Shown piece after piece: positions 1-9,830 of a stretch of 64,000 nucleotides of DNA. Position 1 is the first letter of the stretch. Each line of letters begins with the position of its first letter. Position numbers and translations under genes: made by a program. The stretch lies in assembly GCA_021845905.1 (NCBI GenBank), contig JAJZVA010000003.1, positions 137,169 to 201,168 of the forward strand, read 5' to 3'. Under the pieces are notes generated by a model. It did no database searches. It had not been told where the DNA came from and saw only the letters and a list, made by a program, of their open reading frames with translations. The stretch comes from Pseudomonadota bacterium. GTDB taxonomy: Bacteria > Pseudomonadota > Alphaproteobacteria > Micavibrionales > UBA2020.

Positions 1-2
1 GT

Positions 3-116
3 TGGCGCGCCATGCGCCACTACACCGCCGCGCGGGAGATCATCGAGGTCGAACAGCTGATAGCCGTCAACCAAAGCGTCATCGACAAAGCCAAAAAAGC
101 CCCGCCCGCGCCCTGA
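3..116 (+). CDS. C-terminal end of an unidentified gene (cut by window edge)
   Basis: An open frame enters from the left edge and ends at TGA 114-116. It gives about 37 residues of charged, probably helical sequence (REIIEVEQLIAVNQ, then a KKAPPAP tail). It converges on the enoyl-CoA hydratase gene, whose stop lies 2 bases away on the other strand; that tight convergence is the main reason to believe the frame. The Lys/Pro-rich end looks like a disordered tail. Too little is visible to name a family. Confidence 0.45.
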   Translation, partial: WRAMRHYTAAREIIEVEQLIAVNQSVIDKAKKAPPAP

Positions 117-117
117 C

Positions 118-894
118 CTACTTGCCTTTAAACGACGCCTTGCGTTTTTCGACGAAGGCTTCCATGCCCTCTTTCTGGTCCTGGGTCGAGAAACTGGCGT
201 GGAACAGGCGGCGTTCGAAGCGCAGGCCTTCGGCGAGCGTCGTCTCGTATGCGCGATTGACCGATTCCTTGACCATCATCGTCGCCAGCGGCGAGAAGGA
301 GGCGATCTTCTCCGCGATCTTCATCGTTTCGGCCATCAGATCCGCCGCCGGAAAGACCCTTGCCACCAGCCCCGCCCGCTCCGCTTCCACCGCGTCCATC
401 ATGCGGCCGGTGAGGCAAAGCTCCATCGCCTTCGATTTTCCGACAAGGCGCGTGAGGCGTTGCGTGCCGCCGGCGCCCGGCAGTGTGCCGATGGTGATTT
501 CGGGCTGCGAAAACTTCGCCGTGTCGGCGGCGAGAATGAAATCGCACATCATGGAAAGCTCGTTGCCGCCGCCGAGACAATAGCCCGCCACCGCCGCGAT
601 CACCGGCTTCCTGCACCGCGCGACGCGCTCCCAGTTTTTGGTGATGAAATCCTCCCTGAAAGTATCGACGAACGTCTTCTCCGCCATCTCCTTGATGTCC
701 GCGCCGGCGGCGAAGACCTTGTCGCCGCCGGTGACGACGATGACGCGGATCGCGTCGTCGCTTTCGAAGTCGTCAAGCGCGCGCGTCGTCTCGTCCATCA
801 GCGCGGCGCAAAAAGCGTTGAGCGCGTGCGGGCGGTTGAAGGTGATGACGCCGACGGCGCCTTTCTTTTCAGCGATGATGTTCTCGAAAGTCAT
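118..894 (-). CDS. enoyl-CoA hydratase (crotonase family)
   Basis: Hydrates trans-2-enoyl-CoA to 3-hydroxyacyl-CoA in cytoplasmic beta-oxidation. The 258 residues equal the usual length of a single-domain hydratase. The oxyanion-hole segment AAGADIKEM sits near residue 65 and GGGNEL near residue 110; SQPEI near residue 130 is followed by GTLPGAGGTQRLTRLVG. The two glutamates that act as catalytic acid and base in mitochondrial crotonase (in GGGxEL and QPEI) are both present, so it should be an active hydratase and not one of the inert crotonase paralogues. The next gene upstream on this strand is the small secreted protein at 921-1277, 26 bases away. The acyl-chain preference cannot be read from sequence, so no gene symbol is given. 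Confidence 0.93.
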   Translation of the reverse strand: MTFENIIAEKKGAVGVITFNRPHALNAFCAALMDETTRALDDFESDDAIRVIVVTGGDKVFAAGADIKEMAEKTFVDTFREDFITKNWERVARCRKPVIAAVAGYCLGGGNELSMMCDFILAADTAKFSQPEITIGTLPGAGGTQRLTRLVGKSKAMELCLTGRMMDAVEAERAGLVARVFPAADLMAETMKIAEKIASFSPLATMMVKESVNRAYETTLAEGLRFERRLFHASFSTQDQKEGMEAFVEKRKASFKGK

Positions 895-920
895 GGCGCG
901 TCTCCTTGTTAATCGTCCTG

Positions 921-1277
921 TCAGTCATCGGGGGTAACGGAAAAATCGACCAGCGTCTCGCCCGCCGAGCGCCCGAAACTCATCTTCAGCTTCTCATGCG
1001 CGCGGACGAACACGCCCTTCTTTATCTCTTTCCAGCCGAGCGGCGGCAGGCAACGATCATAAAACCCGAGCACGTCTTTTTCCGGCGTCGCGGTCGTGGC
1101 GCTGAACTCGACGATGCGCCCGGCGGGCTTGTCGAAGATGACCGTGTCCGCGGGCTGCTCGACCATGCCCTGCATCATCGGCAGGTCGTTCATCGCGCTG
1201 AAATAGGCCGTCTCCGCCGCAAAGGACGGCGTGGCGAGAAGGGCGAAAGCAAAGATCATGGCGAGTTTTTTCAACAT
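921..1277 (-). CDS. small secreted protein of unknown function
   Basis: 118 residues. A clear Sec signal peptide (MLKKLAMIFAFALLATPSFA) is probably cut after SFA-A, leaving a mature periplasmic protein of about 98 residues. The mature part contains GFYDRCLPPLGWKEIKKG, which resembles the short periplasmic domains with a 'FYD..L..LGW' turn found in many proteobacterial small proteins. It has a single Cys. The gene lies directly downstream of mutM, 4 bases from it, and upstream of the hydratase on the same strand, so the three may be cotranscribed. I do not recognise a named family and infer no function. Confidence 0.7.
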   Translation of the reverse strand: MLKKLAMIFAFALLATPSFAAETAYFSAMNDLPMMQGMVEQPADTVIFDKPAGRIVEFSATTATPEKDVLGFYDRCLPPLGWKEIKKGVFVRAHEKLKMSFGRSAGETLVDFSVTPDD

Positions 1278-1281
1278 GGGA

Positions 1282-2133
1282 TTATCCTAGCCCCGCTTGT
1301 TTGACGGGGCAATAGAATGTTGAACGCCCGCCCTGCGCGATGCGGCGCACGCCGCCCGTCTTTCTGATATCGCAAACGCAGCCTTTGCATTTTTGCCCCT
1401 CCCTGTCATAAACCGCGAACTGGTGCTGGAAATAGCCAAGCTCGCCGTCGGTCTGCACGTAATCGCGCAAGCTGCTGCCGCCCGCCTTGATCGCGCGTTT
1501 CAAAACGCGCTTGATCTCGGTCAAGAGCCGCTTGAGCGCGGCGGGGCCCACGTCTCCGGCGCGCGCTTCAGGGTCGATGCCCGCGGCGAACAAAGCTTCG
1601 GATGCGTATATATTCCCGACGCCGACGACGATGCGCTGGTCCATGATGGCGGGCTTGACCGCGACTTTTTTTCCTTTGAGTTTTTCCGCGAGATATTTGA
1701 CGGTGAAATCTTTGCCGAGCGGCTCCGGCCCCAAAGCGCGGAACAATTTGTGGTTTTCAAGCGCATCCGTTTGCGCCAGCGTGGCAAGCCCGAAGCGGCG
1801 CGGATCGTTCATCGCCACGCGCGCGCCGTCATCCATCGTCAGGACGAGATGATCGTGCGTCGCGGGTTTATAAACGTCTTCCTTGCCGAAAATCACCAGC
1901 CGCCCCGACATGCCGAGATGCAAGATCAGCGTGCGCCCGTCGGAAAGATTCATCAGAACGTATTTGGCGCGGCGGGAAATGGACGCGACCTTCACGTCGG
2001 CCAGCTTGCGAAGCGCGGGCGGAAACGGCACGCGCAGGCCGCTCCTGTTCAGCGTGACGGATTTTATTTTCCGGCCGGCGAGTTTCTTCGCAAGGCCGCG
2101 GCAAACGGTTTCAACCTCCGGCAGTTCGGGCAT
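1282..2133 (-). CDS. mutM: formamidopyrimidine-DNA glycosylase (Fpg/MutM)
   Basis: Removes oxidised purines such as 8-oxoguanine and nicks the abasic site. The start was placed at the ATG giving MPELPEVETV because the mature Pro2 is the Schiff-base nucleophile and Glu3 the acid; an upstream in-frame extension lacks family character. The 283-residue length is normal. The H2TH region (GVGNIYASEALF) is present. The C-terminal zinc finger is odd. The family pattern ends TFYCPxCQ, but here it reads TFYCPVKQ, so the fourth Cys is Lys. The first half reads CKGCVC and carries one extra Cys that could stand in as a ligand. The family identity is certain; the finger geometry is a question. Confidence 0.96.
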   Translation of the reverse strand: MPELPEVETVCRGLAKKLAGRKIKSVTLNRSGLRVPFPPALRKLADVKVASISRRAKYVLMNLSDGRTLILHLGMSGRLVIFGKEDVYKPATHDHLVLTMDDGARVAMNDPRRFGLATLAQTDALENHKLFRALGPEPLGKDFTVKYLAEKLKGKKVAVKPAIMDQRIVVGVGNIYASEALFAAGIDPEARAGDVGPAALKRLLTEIKRVLKRAIKAGGSSLRDYVQTDGELGYFQHQFAVYDREGQKCKGCVCDIRKTGGVRRIAQGGRSTFYCPVKQAGLG

Positions 2134-2251
2134 GAATGCGCCTTTCGTCTCGATCATGACAGGACGGAGCATAGCACAAACCCACTGGAATCCGCACGCG
2201 CGGAAAACCGGGCACGCGCACGTCACGCCGTAATCAGACTTTCACGGCAAA

Positions 2252-2290
2252 CAAAAAAGACCCCGCCTTCAAAAGCGGGGTCTTTCTTTG
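2252..2290 (-). terminator. rho-independent terminator of groEL
   Basis: A perfect 11-bp stem (AAAGACCCCGC at 2257-2267 with GCGGGGTCTTT at 2275-2285) has a 7-base loop. Read on the minus strand it is followed by a T-rich run, as expected for termination just after the groEL stop. The other strand also has T-rich sequence after the stem, so it could work in both directions. Confidence 0.85.
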
Positions 2291-2311
2291 TTCTGTGTGA
2301 ACGGGAGAGGA

Positions 2312-4365
<2,054 letters not shown>

Positions 4366-4439
4366 GGTTTGTTTCTCCTTCTATATATGTTGCGAACTAT
4401 GTTCGCGGTTAGACAGGTTGCGGAGGCAGAATCAGTCGA

Positions 4440-4466
4440 TTAGCACTCTGTCTCCTTAAGTGCTAT
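4440..4466 (-). promoter_or_regulatory. CIRCE element (HrcA operator), groES-proximal
   Basis: Left arm TTAGCACTC (4440-4448) is an exact CIRCE half-site. After a 9-base spacer the right arm AAGTGCTAT matches the consensus GAGTGCTAA at 7 of 9 positions. It lies 74 bases upstream of the groES start codon, inside or next to the transcribed leader. HrcA binds CIRCE as a dimer and represses groESL until heat titrates it with misfolded protein; that mechanism is family knowledge and was not observed here. Confidence 0.88.
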
Positions 4467-4520
4467 TTTTTACCCCCGCGCCGAAAATTTTTCAATGAAA
4501 TTCAAACAGTTCAAGAAAAT

Positions 4521-4547
4521 TTGGCACTCCCCCAAAAAGAGTGCCAA
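4521..4547. promoter_or_regulatory. second CIRCE-like inverted repeat between groES and usg
   Basis: TTGGCACTC (4521-4529), 9 bases, then GAGTGCCAA (4539-4547): a perfect 9-9-9 inverted repeat with exactly the CIRCE geometry. It differs from consensus only by a symmetric T-A to G-C type change at position 3 of each arm. It lies 55 bases upstream of the first CIRCE and 115 bases before usg on the opposite strand, so it could regulate groES, usg or both. Confidence 0.75.
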
Positions 4548-4661
4548 GGGCTTGATTTCCAAGTTTTTTACACAGATTGAGCAATATATGATTAAATAAA
4601 GATATGGAGTTGTTACGAAAGAAAACAATTCCGCCAGATTCGGAACAGGAGTTTTAAGAAT

Positions 4662-4925
4662 ATGGCAAGTTTGATTCTGCAACTGCAAGACTACCGCCTG
4701 ACGACGGCGGAAATCCTTTACCACATGCCCGACCACCCGCAACTGCTGCAGACCTTTTTGTGGCAGGAATACGACCTTGCGCCGGAATTCCCCGAGCTTC
4801 AGCGCTTTTTGAAATTCTGGACGCGCGAGATCGACGGCAAGCTTCACTCCGTGCGCGTCGGCCACAAAAAGCTGATCACGCTGGAAGACATTTCCTATTG
4901 CCGGACGGAATATCTGATCAACTGA
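4662..4925 (+). CDS. usg: Usg family protein
   Basis: 87 residues with the family signature YRLTTAEILYHMPDHP and then LLQTFLWQEYDLAPEFPELQ. Usg-family proteins are small, conserved in alphaproteobacteria and named for a position upstream of trpF in some species; the biochemical role is unknown. The start is supported by AGGAG 11 bases upstream. It is divergent from groES across the CIRCE region. Its last 21 coding-region bases, including the stop, are repeated exactly 551 bases downstream (5457-5477), as described in the repeat entry. Confidence 0.9.
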   Translation: MASLILQLQDYRLTTAEILYHMPDHPQLLQTFLWQEYDLAPEFPELQRFLKFWTREIDGKLHSVRVGHKKLITLEDISYCRTEYLIN

Positions 4926-4990
4926 AAGGCTTTAAGGCCCTTTGGGCGCAGCGGCTCTTTTTACGGCCAGCTTTTGCTGGTGATTTTTTT
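4906..4990. repeat. direct repeat copy 1: end of usg plus tail of the next gene
   Basis: Bases 4906-4926, covering the end of usg and its TGA, recur without mismatch at 5457-5477. Beyond that the two copies stay alignable at roughly 70% for another 60 bases, covering the 3' end of the minus-strand gene at 4932-5348. The whole unit therefore looks like a diverged tandem duplication with a step of 551 bases, of which only the left copy keeps a full gene. Confidence 0.75.
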
Positions 4991-5348
4991 TAGCGACCAG
5001 ATATGTTGCATGCAGGCGCAAGGCAAGGGTTGATACCACGCCCACGGATCCCAATGCTATCGTACATGCCGCTACTGCAGGCAAATTAGCTGTCAATCCC
5101 ACCGCCACCGGAAGCACGGCTGACGATCCCAATACCGCACCGCCAATACCTGTCATGACCCGCGCTCCGGTATCATAATTCACTCCGTTGCGGTCGAGCA
5201 TCGTGTGACCGGAAGCCCAGTTAAAAGTCGCGGCAAGCGCATGTCCGCCGGTATCGACAACAGCGCGCGTTGCGCGATTGTTAAAAAGATTCTTTACCTC
5301 CGCGCCCGCCGTTTTGACCGTGGTTGAAAAATCCCCTTGATTCTGCAT
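4932..5348 (-). CDS. small glycine-rich membrane protein, unknown
   Basis: 138 residues. A polar N-terminal third (MQNQGDFSTTVKTAGAEVKN) is followed by two or three hydrophobic, Gly/Ala-rich stretches from about residue 62 to 115 (VMTGIGGAVLGSSAVLPVAV and the following segment). A basic tail ends LAVKRAAAPKGP. It is probably an inner-membrane protein. It converges on usg with 6 bases between stops. A strong promoter lies in the AT-rich stretch upstream. A degenerate second copy of its C-terminus lies at 5483-5560. No family recognised. Confidence 0.65.
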   Translation of the reverse strand: MQNQGDFSTTVKTAGAEVKNLFNNRATRAVVDTGGHALAATFNWASGHTMLDRNGVNYDTGARVMTGIGGAVLGSSAVLPVAVGLTANLPAVAACTIALGSVGVVSTLALRLHATYLVAKKNHQQKLAVKRAAAPKGP

Positions 5349-5388
5349 AATTAAACACCCCTCTGTTTAATTCACGTAACTAAATTAA

Positions 5389-5417
5389 TTTATACCCCAT
5401 TTTTATATTTATGTCAA
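5389..5417 (-). promoter_or_regulatory. sigma-70 type promoter for the 4932-5348 gene
   Basis: Read on the minus strand: TTGACA (5417-5412), a 17-base spacer, then TATAAA (5394-5389). This leaves a leader of about 35 bases before the ATG at 5348. The surrounding AT-rich block (5349-5456) contrasts sharply with the GC-rich genes. The 16-base string around the -35 box, TTATGTCAATAAAATT on the plus strand, recurs at 31058-31073. Confidence 0.7.
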
Positions 5418-5456
5418 TAAAATTCGACTTTTTATTGTTTTTACTGCTTTAATTAG

Positions 5457-5541
5457 CGGAATATCTGATCAACTGAAGAACGTTACAGCTCGTTGGGTGC
5501 CAAGGGCTTTTTTGCAGCCAGTTTTTCCCGGTGCTGTTGCC
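5457..5541. repeat. direct repeat copy 2: usg tail copy plus remnant gene end
   Basis: Second copy of the 4906-4990 unit. The first 21 bases are identical to the end of usg but here have no usg reading frame in front of them. The remainder aligns with the 3' end of the 138-residue membrane-protein gene. Confidence 0.75.
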
Positions 5542-5560
5542 TGCCGTCCAGAACCGTCAT
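5483..5560 (-). pseudogene. remnant C-terminus of a second copy of the 138-aa membrane protein
   Basis: In the matching frame this strand reads RQQHREKLAAKKPLAPNEL-stop. This aligns with KNHQQKLAVKRAAAPKGP-stop at the end of the intact neighbour. An ATG at 5560 gives a 25-residue open frame, but a stop lies just upstream and no membrane segments remain. I read it as the eroded tail of a duplicated gene. Confidence 0.6.
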
Positions 5561-5621
5561 TACGCTATTTACACGTATTCAATTTTATGGTAAAAAATTT
5601 TCATACAAAGGATCTTTTTGA

Positions 5622-6359
5622 ATGCCAAACGAGAACCGCGACAAACATTCGCCCGCCCCCGCACTCGCCTTCGACTTCAACCGCGCGGCGGAAGACGCGC
5701 GCCGCGATTACCCCGAGGAAACGAAAAACATCACCTTCATCGACATTTCCGAAGAAGGCGCAAGCGAAAAGCTCGCGCGCTGGATCGCCTCGACGTCGCC
5801 CGCCTATCTGGAACAGCTCGCCAAAGGGCTCGGCGTGCCCGTGGCGGATGCGGCGGAGGGAATCCTCTTCAACGCGCTGCTCGGCGGCGGCATCAGCATG
5901 AAGGATTGCGTTTCGGGCAAAAGCTGCCTTCTGATGTCAAACGAAAGCGGCAAATCGCTGGCTGACATCATGTTCTCCCTGCCGGTGGAAAAGACCAACG
6001 CCTTCGCTTTCTATCACGAGCTCGGCCACCTGATCACGCCGCGCGGCATGACGGAGAAGGAACTCGAGTTCGTGAAGGACGGCGACGATCCGGGCATCGA
6101 CGCTACGACGCTCACCCTCTGCGAGATCAGCGCCGATTGCTTCGGCGCGCTGAAAGGCCTGCGCGACGGCTTTCTCGACGCGGACGACCTGAAAAAACTC
6201 ATCGCCGACCGCCGCGCCGGAGACGCGGTGCACGCCACAGCCGACGCGTTGCAAGACATTCTGGACGAGTACGACGCGCATGACATCGCATCCCTCTCGC
6301 CCGCGCAACTCAAAAAAGCCGCCGCCGCGCGCGCGGAAAAATTCGCGCCGGAAATCTAA
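5622..6359 (+). CDS. HExxH (zincin-like) protein, unknown
   Basis: 245 residues, no signal peptide, acidic. Residues about 126-134 read FAFYHELGHLI, a zinc-protease HExxH motif in a hydrophobic context. About 35 residues later comes CEISADCFGALKG, where the Glu (ExxAD) is well placed as third zinc ligand, the arrangement of gluzincin-type peptidases. It may be a cytoplasmic metallopeptidase, but I do not recognise the family. The ATG is preceded by AAAGGA. Its stop lies 12 bases from the stop of the convergent lipoprotein gene. Confidence 0.75.
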   Translation: MPNENRDKHSPAPALAFDFNRAAEDARRDYPEETKNITFIDISEEGASEKLARWIASTSPAYLEQLAKGLGVPVADAAEGILFNALLGGGISMKDCVSGKSCLLMSNESGKSLADIMFSLPVEKTNAFAFYHELGHLITPRGMTEKELEFVKDGDDPGIDATTLTLCEISADCFGALKGLRDGFLDADDLKKLIADRRAGDAVHATADALQDILDEYDAHDIASLSPAQLKKAAAARAEKFAPEI

Positions 6360-6371
6360 AATATTCCAAAC

Positions 6372-6971
6372 TTAAAAAATCTTGTCGAGCGGGTTGGTTT
6401 TCTGCTCGATGGTCGGCACCATGCCCGTATTGATCGGCTTGCCTTCGGCCTGATCTTTCTTGATGCGCGCGGCTTCGGCCTCCGGATCGACCAGCGAGGG
6501 CGGAATGTCGTTGACCGAAGGCTTGGCGTCCTGCCAGAAGATCAGTTTGTCGGTGACCGGCTGGTTTTTCAAGGCGATATAGCCGTTGTCCTGATCGATC
6601 AGCTGGCGGATGTCGGGATTGGCGTTGGGCACGCCGAGCTTGTCCATGAAGGCGGTCACGGCGGGATCGGCGGGCGCGGGCTTGGGCGCGGGCGCATCCG
6701 TCGTCGCCATGGTCTCGCCCATCAGCTCATCCTTCACCTGCGACGACGTCGCCGCCGTCGCGGCGGGCGTCACGGCGCCGGCATCGGCAGGCGGACGCAA
6801 CGCGTAATCGGGTGGCAGCGTCAGCGGCGCGCGCGTCACGACGTCGAACGCGTTGGGCGAATGACGGCCGACGCCCATTTCCTGTTTCACGCCGGAACAG
6901 GCGGAAAGCGCCAAAGCCGCGAGCAGAAAAGCGCCCGCGGTCAGGAGGTTCTTCGGTATCTTTTTATTCAT
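6372..6971 (-). CDS. DUF3035 lipoprotein (BamF-like)
   Basis: 199 residues. The lipobox LALSACSG at about residues 20-27 marks Cys25 for lipidation. The mature part is Pro/Ala-rich, with FDVVTRAPLTLPPDYALRPP as the recognisable family opening and a C-terminal stretch with D-rich helices. DUF3035 lipoproteins have been reported as BamF in the alphaproteobacterial outer-membrane protein assembly complex; that role is inferred from family knowledge. The start ATG overlaps the lspA stop by 4 bases, so signal peptidase II and one of its own substrates are cotranscribed. Confidence 0.8.
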   Translation of the reverse strand: MNKKIPKNLLTAGAFLLAALALSACSGVKQEMGVGRHSPNAFDVVTRAPLTLPPDYALRPPADAGAVTPAATAATSSQVKDELMGETMATTDAPAPKPAPADPAVTAFMDKLGVPNANPDIRQLIDQDNGYIALKNQPVTDKLIFWQDAKPSVNDIPPSLVDPEAEAARIKKDQAEGKPINTGMVPTIEQKTNPLDKIF

Positions 6972-7558
6972 GAGCTTCTCCTTGCGCTGGTATCGCCGAG
7001 AAAGGACCCGAGCATCAGGATGCCCGCGCCGACGACGATGCAGCTGTCTGCGAGATTGAAGGCCGGCCAGTGATACTGCCGGTAGTGAACATCGATGAAA
7101 TCGGCCACGGCGTCGAAGCGCACGCGGTCGATGACGTTGGCGAGCGCGCCGCCGGAGATGAGGCTCAAGGCCGTGGCCGTCCAGGCCTGCGCCGACATCG
7201 CCAGCCACATCAGCAGGAGCAGAGAAATGACCAGCGAAACGCCGATGAAGACCAGCGCCATTTTCGGCTTGCCGGTATCGAACATGCCGAAGCTGATGCC
7301 CTGGTTCCACACCATGACGAGGTTGAGGAACGGCGCCAGCGTCATGTGCTTGAAATGCTCGCGCAGCATGACGAAGAAGCCGATTTTCTTCATGGTGACG
7401 AACCAGTGGGCGAACGTCTCGGGCGCGACGCCCGCGGGGCGCAATATTTTGTTCATGACCAGCCACTTGGTGTACTGGTCGGCGGCGATCACGCCGGAGA
7501 CCAGCGCGAGGCCGGGCAGAAAATATTTTCCCCTGCGGGATGAAGCAGCCATCGTCAT
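6968..7558 (-). CDS. lspA: lipoprotein signal peptidase (signal peptidase II)
   Basis: Inner-membrane aspartyl protease that cuts prolipoproteins before the lipidated Cys. 196 residues, somewhat longer than the usual 160-170 because of an extra loop around residues 30-75. The catalytic motifs are present: GGALANVIDRVRF with the first Asp, and WPAFNLADSCIVVG with the second. Four hydrophobic segments are visible. It lies between ribF and the BamF-like lipoprotein on the same strand. Confidence 0.95.
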   Translation of the reverse strand: MTMAASSRRGKYFLPGLALVSGVIAADQYTKWLVMNKILRPAGVAPETFAHWFVTMKKIGFFVMLREHFKHMTLAPFLNLVMVWNQGISFGMFDTGKPKMALVFIGVSLVISLLLLMWLAMSAQAWTATALSLISGGALANVIDRVRFDAVADFIDVHYRQYHWPAFNLADSCIVVGAGILMLGSFLGDTSARRSS

Positions 7559-7564
7559 TTCCTT

Positions 7565-8506
7565 TTATCGATCACGCGACGATTTCAGCACAGCGACGGC
7601 GCGGACGCAATCCTCTTTCATTTGCGCGATCAGCGCATCGAGACTGTCGAACCGCGCCTCGGGGCGCAAATGCCGCACGGGGCGCACGCGCGCCATTTTT
7701 CCATAGATTTCCCGATTGAAATCGAAAATAAAAGTTTCGAACAGCGGCTGAGGGCTTTCGAACATCGGGCGGATGCCGAAGCTGGAAACGCCGTCGCGCC
7801 AAAAGTCCTCGCCCGCGACCTGCACCCGCACGGCATAGATGCCGTAGGGAATCTGCACATAGTCCGCCACGCGCTGGTTGATGGTGGGAAAGCCGAGTTC
7901 CCGCCCGCGCTTGTCGCCGTGCTCGATCGCGGCCTCGACCGCCCACGGCCAGCCGAGCATCTCTTCGGCGAGATCGAACCGCGCCGCTTTCAGAAAGCCG
8001 CGCACCGCCGAGGAGGAATAAACCTGATGCGCCGCCGAAAGCGCAGGCGCGAGCGCCGTGAAGCCGAACCTGTCTTTTGCCGCCGCGAGCGTATCGACGT
8101 CGCCGGAGCGGTTTTTGCCGAACAGGAAATTTTCCCCCGTCACGACATGCCTTGCGCGCAAATCGCGCGCCAGTACGTCATCGACGAACGTCTGCGCCGC
8201 CATGTCCGCCAGCGCGGCGTCGAACGTCAGCTCGAAAATATGATCGACGCCGAGATCGAAAAGCAATCTTTGCTTCATCGGCGGAAGCGTCAGGCAAAAA
8301 GGTTCGGAATCGGGCTGGAAAAACCGGCGCGGATGCGGCGCGAAGGTGACGACGCCGAGCGGCGCGTTTTTTTTCCCGGCGATTTTCGCGGCTTCGGCGA
8401 TCAGCGCGCGGTGGCCCTTGTGCACGCCGTCGAAATTGCCGAGCGCGAGCACGCAACCTTGCGCTTGCGACGGAATGTTCCTGCTGTCACGATGAAGCTG
8501 CGCCAT
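7565..8506 (-). CDS. ribF: bifunctional riboflavin kinase / FAD synthetase
   Basis: Makes FMN and then FAD from riboflavin and ATP. 313 residues. The N-terminal nucleotidyltransferase half contains LGNFDGVHKGHRAL near residue 22 (the HxGH-like signature). The C-terminal kinase half contains GRELGFPTINQ near residue 195 and YGIYAVRV. The ribF-lspA order is common in proteobacteria (in E. coli with ileS between them). It lies 19 bases downstream of hemA and 6 bases before lspA, suggesting one transcript. Confidence 0.96.
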   Translation of the reverse strand: MAQLHRDSRNIPSQAQGCVLALGNFDGVHKGHRALIAEAAKIAGKKNAPLGVVTFAPHPRRFFQPDSEPFCLTLPPMKQRLLFDLGVDHIFELTFDAALADMAAQTFVDDVLARDLRARHVVTGENFLFGKNRSGDVDTLAAAKDRFGFTALAPALSAAHQVYSSSAVRGFLKAARFDLAEEMLGWPWAVEAAIEHGDKRGRELGFPTINQRVADYVQIPYGIYAVRVQVAGEDFWRDGVSSFGIRPMFESPQPLFETFIFDFNREIYGKMARVRPVRHLRPEARFDSLDALIAQMKEDCVRAVAVLKSSRDR

Positions 8507-8525
8507 GAACGTCGGGAGCCGGAGA

Positions 8526-9830
8526 TCAGGCCGCGGCGCGGGTGAGGCTTAAATTCTCCCACACGTCGCACAGGGCGTCGACCAGCGCGTTCATGTCCGC
8601 GTCGGTATGGAACGGCGACGGCGTGAGGCGCAGGCGCTCGGTGCCGCGCGGCACGGTCGGGTAGTTGATCGGCTGCACGTAGATGTTGTGGTAGAGCATG
8701 AGATCGTCCGACGCCGCCTTGCACAATCGCGCGTCACCCACCAACAGCGGCACGATGTGGCTGACCGATGGCATGACCGGCAGGCCGTTGTCGGCGAGAA
8801 GCTTCTTCAAGGTCGCGGCGCGCTCCTGATGCCGCGCGCGCTCGACCTGCGAGGTTTTGAGGTGCTTGACCGAAGCGACCGCGCCCGCCAGCAATCCCGG
8901 CGGCAGCGAGGTGGTGAAGATGAAACCCGATGCATAAGAGCGCACGACGTCGATGATCGCCTTGGTGCTGGCGATGTAGCCGCCCATGCAGCCGAACGCC
9001 TTGCCGAGCGTGCCTTCGATCACGTCGACGCGGTGCATCTGCCCGTCGCGCTCGGCGACGCCCGCGCCGCGCGGGCCGTACATGCCGACGGCGTGCACTT
9101 CGTCAAGATAGGTGAGCGCGCCGTATTCCTCGGCGAGGTCGCAGATCTCCCTGATCGGGGCGATGTCGCCGTCCATCGAATAGACCGATTCGAACGCGAT
9201 GATCTTCGGGCGGCAGCGCTCGACCGCGTTCAAAAGCGATTCCAGATGTTCGAGATCGTTGTGGCGGAAGATGTATTTCTCGCAACCCGATCCGCGGATG
9301 CCCGCGATCATCGAGGCGTGGTTCTTCTCGTCCGAAAAGACGACGCAATCCGGCAAAAGCTTCGCCAGCGTGCTGAGAGAGGCTTCGTTGGAAATGTAGC
9401 CCGAGGTGAAAACCAAAGCTTCCGGCTTGCCGTGCAGGTCGGCGAGCTCTTTTTCCAGCTCGATGTGATAGCGCGTCGTGCCGGAGATGTTGCGCGTGCC
9501 GCCCGCGCCCGCGCCGGAGGATTGCACCGCGGCGCAGGTCGCCTTGATCACGTCCGGATGCTGGCCCATGCCGAGATAATCGTTGCTGCACCAGATGGTG
9601 ATTTCGCGCGGATGGCCGGCGGCGTCGCGAAAGGTCGCCTTGGGGAAATGCCCGACGTGCCGTTCGAGATCGGCGAAGACGCGGTAGCGGCCTTCCTTGT
9701 GCAGGTCGGAGAGGCGCTTTTCAAAGAACGTCTCGTAAAAGCTGACCGGCGTGTTTTTGCTTTGCGCTTTCGGGGGGTTTTTCTTGGCCATGTTGTTACC
9801 GGAGCCGTTGTTATTGGAAATGGAACGCAT
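8526..9830 (-). CDS. hemA: 5-aminolevulinate synthase
   Basis: Condenses glycine with succinyl-CoA to 5-aminolevulinate, the first step of tetrapyrrole synthesis in alphaproteobacteria; needs pyridoxal phosphate. The catalytic Lys lies in [13 protein letters not shown]. The substrate segment [11 protein letters not shown] and the HASMIAGIR motif are also present. I chose the ATG giving MRSISNNN because AGGTAG lies just upstream; this makes 434 residues. A later ATG at 9791 (MAKKNPP) would give 421. The N-terminus before [10 protein letters not shown] is Asn/Lys/Pro-rich and has no family match. Confidence 0.96.
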   Translation of the reverse strand: MRSISNNNGSGNNMAKKNPPKAQSKNTPVSFYETFFEKRLSDLHKEGRYRVFADLERHVGHFPKATFRDAAGHPREITIWCSNDYLGMGQHPDVIKATCAAVQSSGAGAGGTRNISGTTRYHIELEKELADLHGKPEALVFTSGYISNEASLSTLAKLLPDCVVFSDEKNHASMIAGIRGSGCEKYIFRHNDLEHLESLLNAVERCRPKIIAFESVYSMDGDIAPIREICDLAEEYGALTYLDEVHAVGMYGPRGAGVAERDGQMHRVDVIEGTLGKAFGCMGGYIASTKAIIDVVRSYASGFIFTTSLPPGLLAGAVASVKHLKTSQVERARHQERAATLKKLLADNGLPVMPSVSHIVPLLVGDARLCKAASDDLMLYHNIYVQPINYPTVPRGTERLRLTPSPFHTDADMNALVDALCDVWENLSLTRAAA

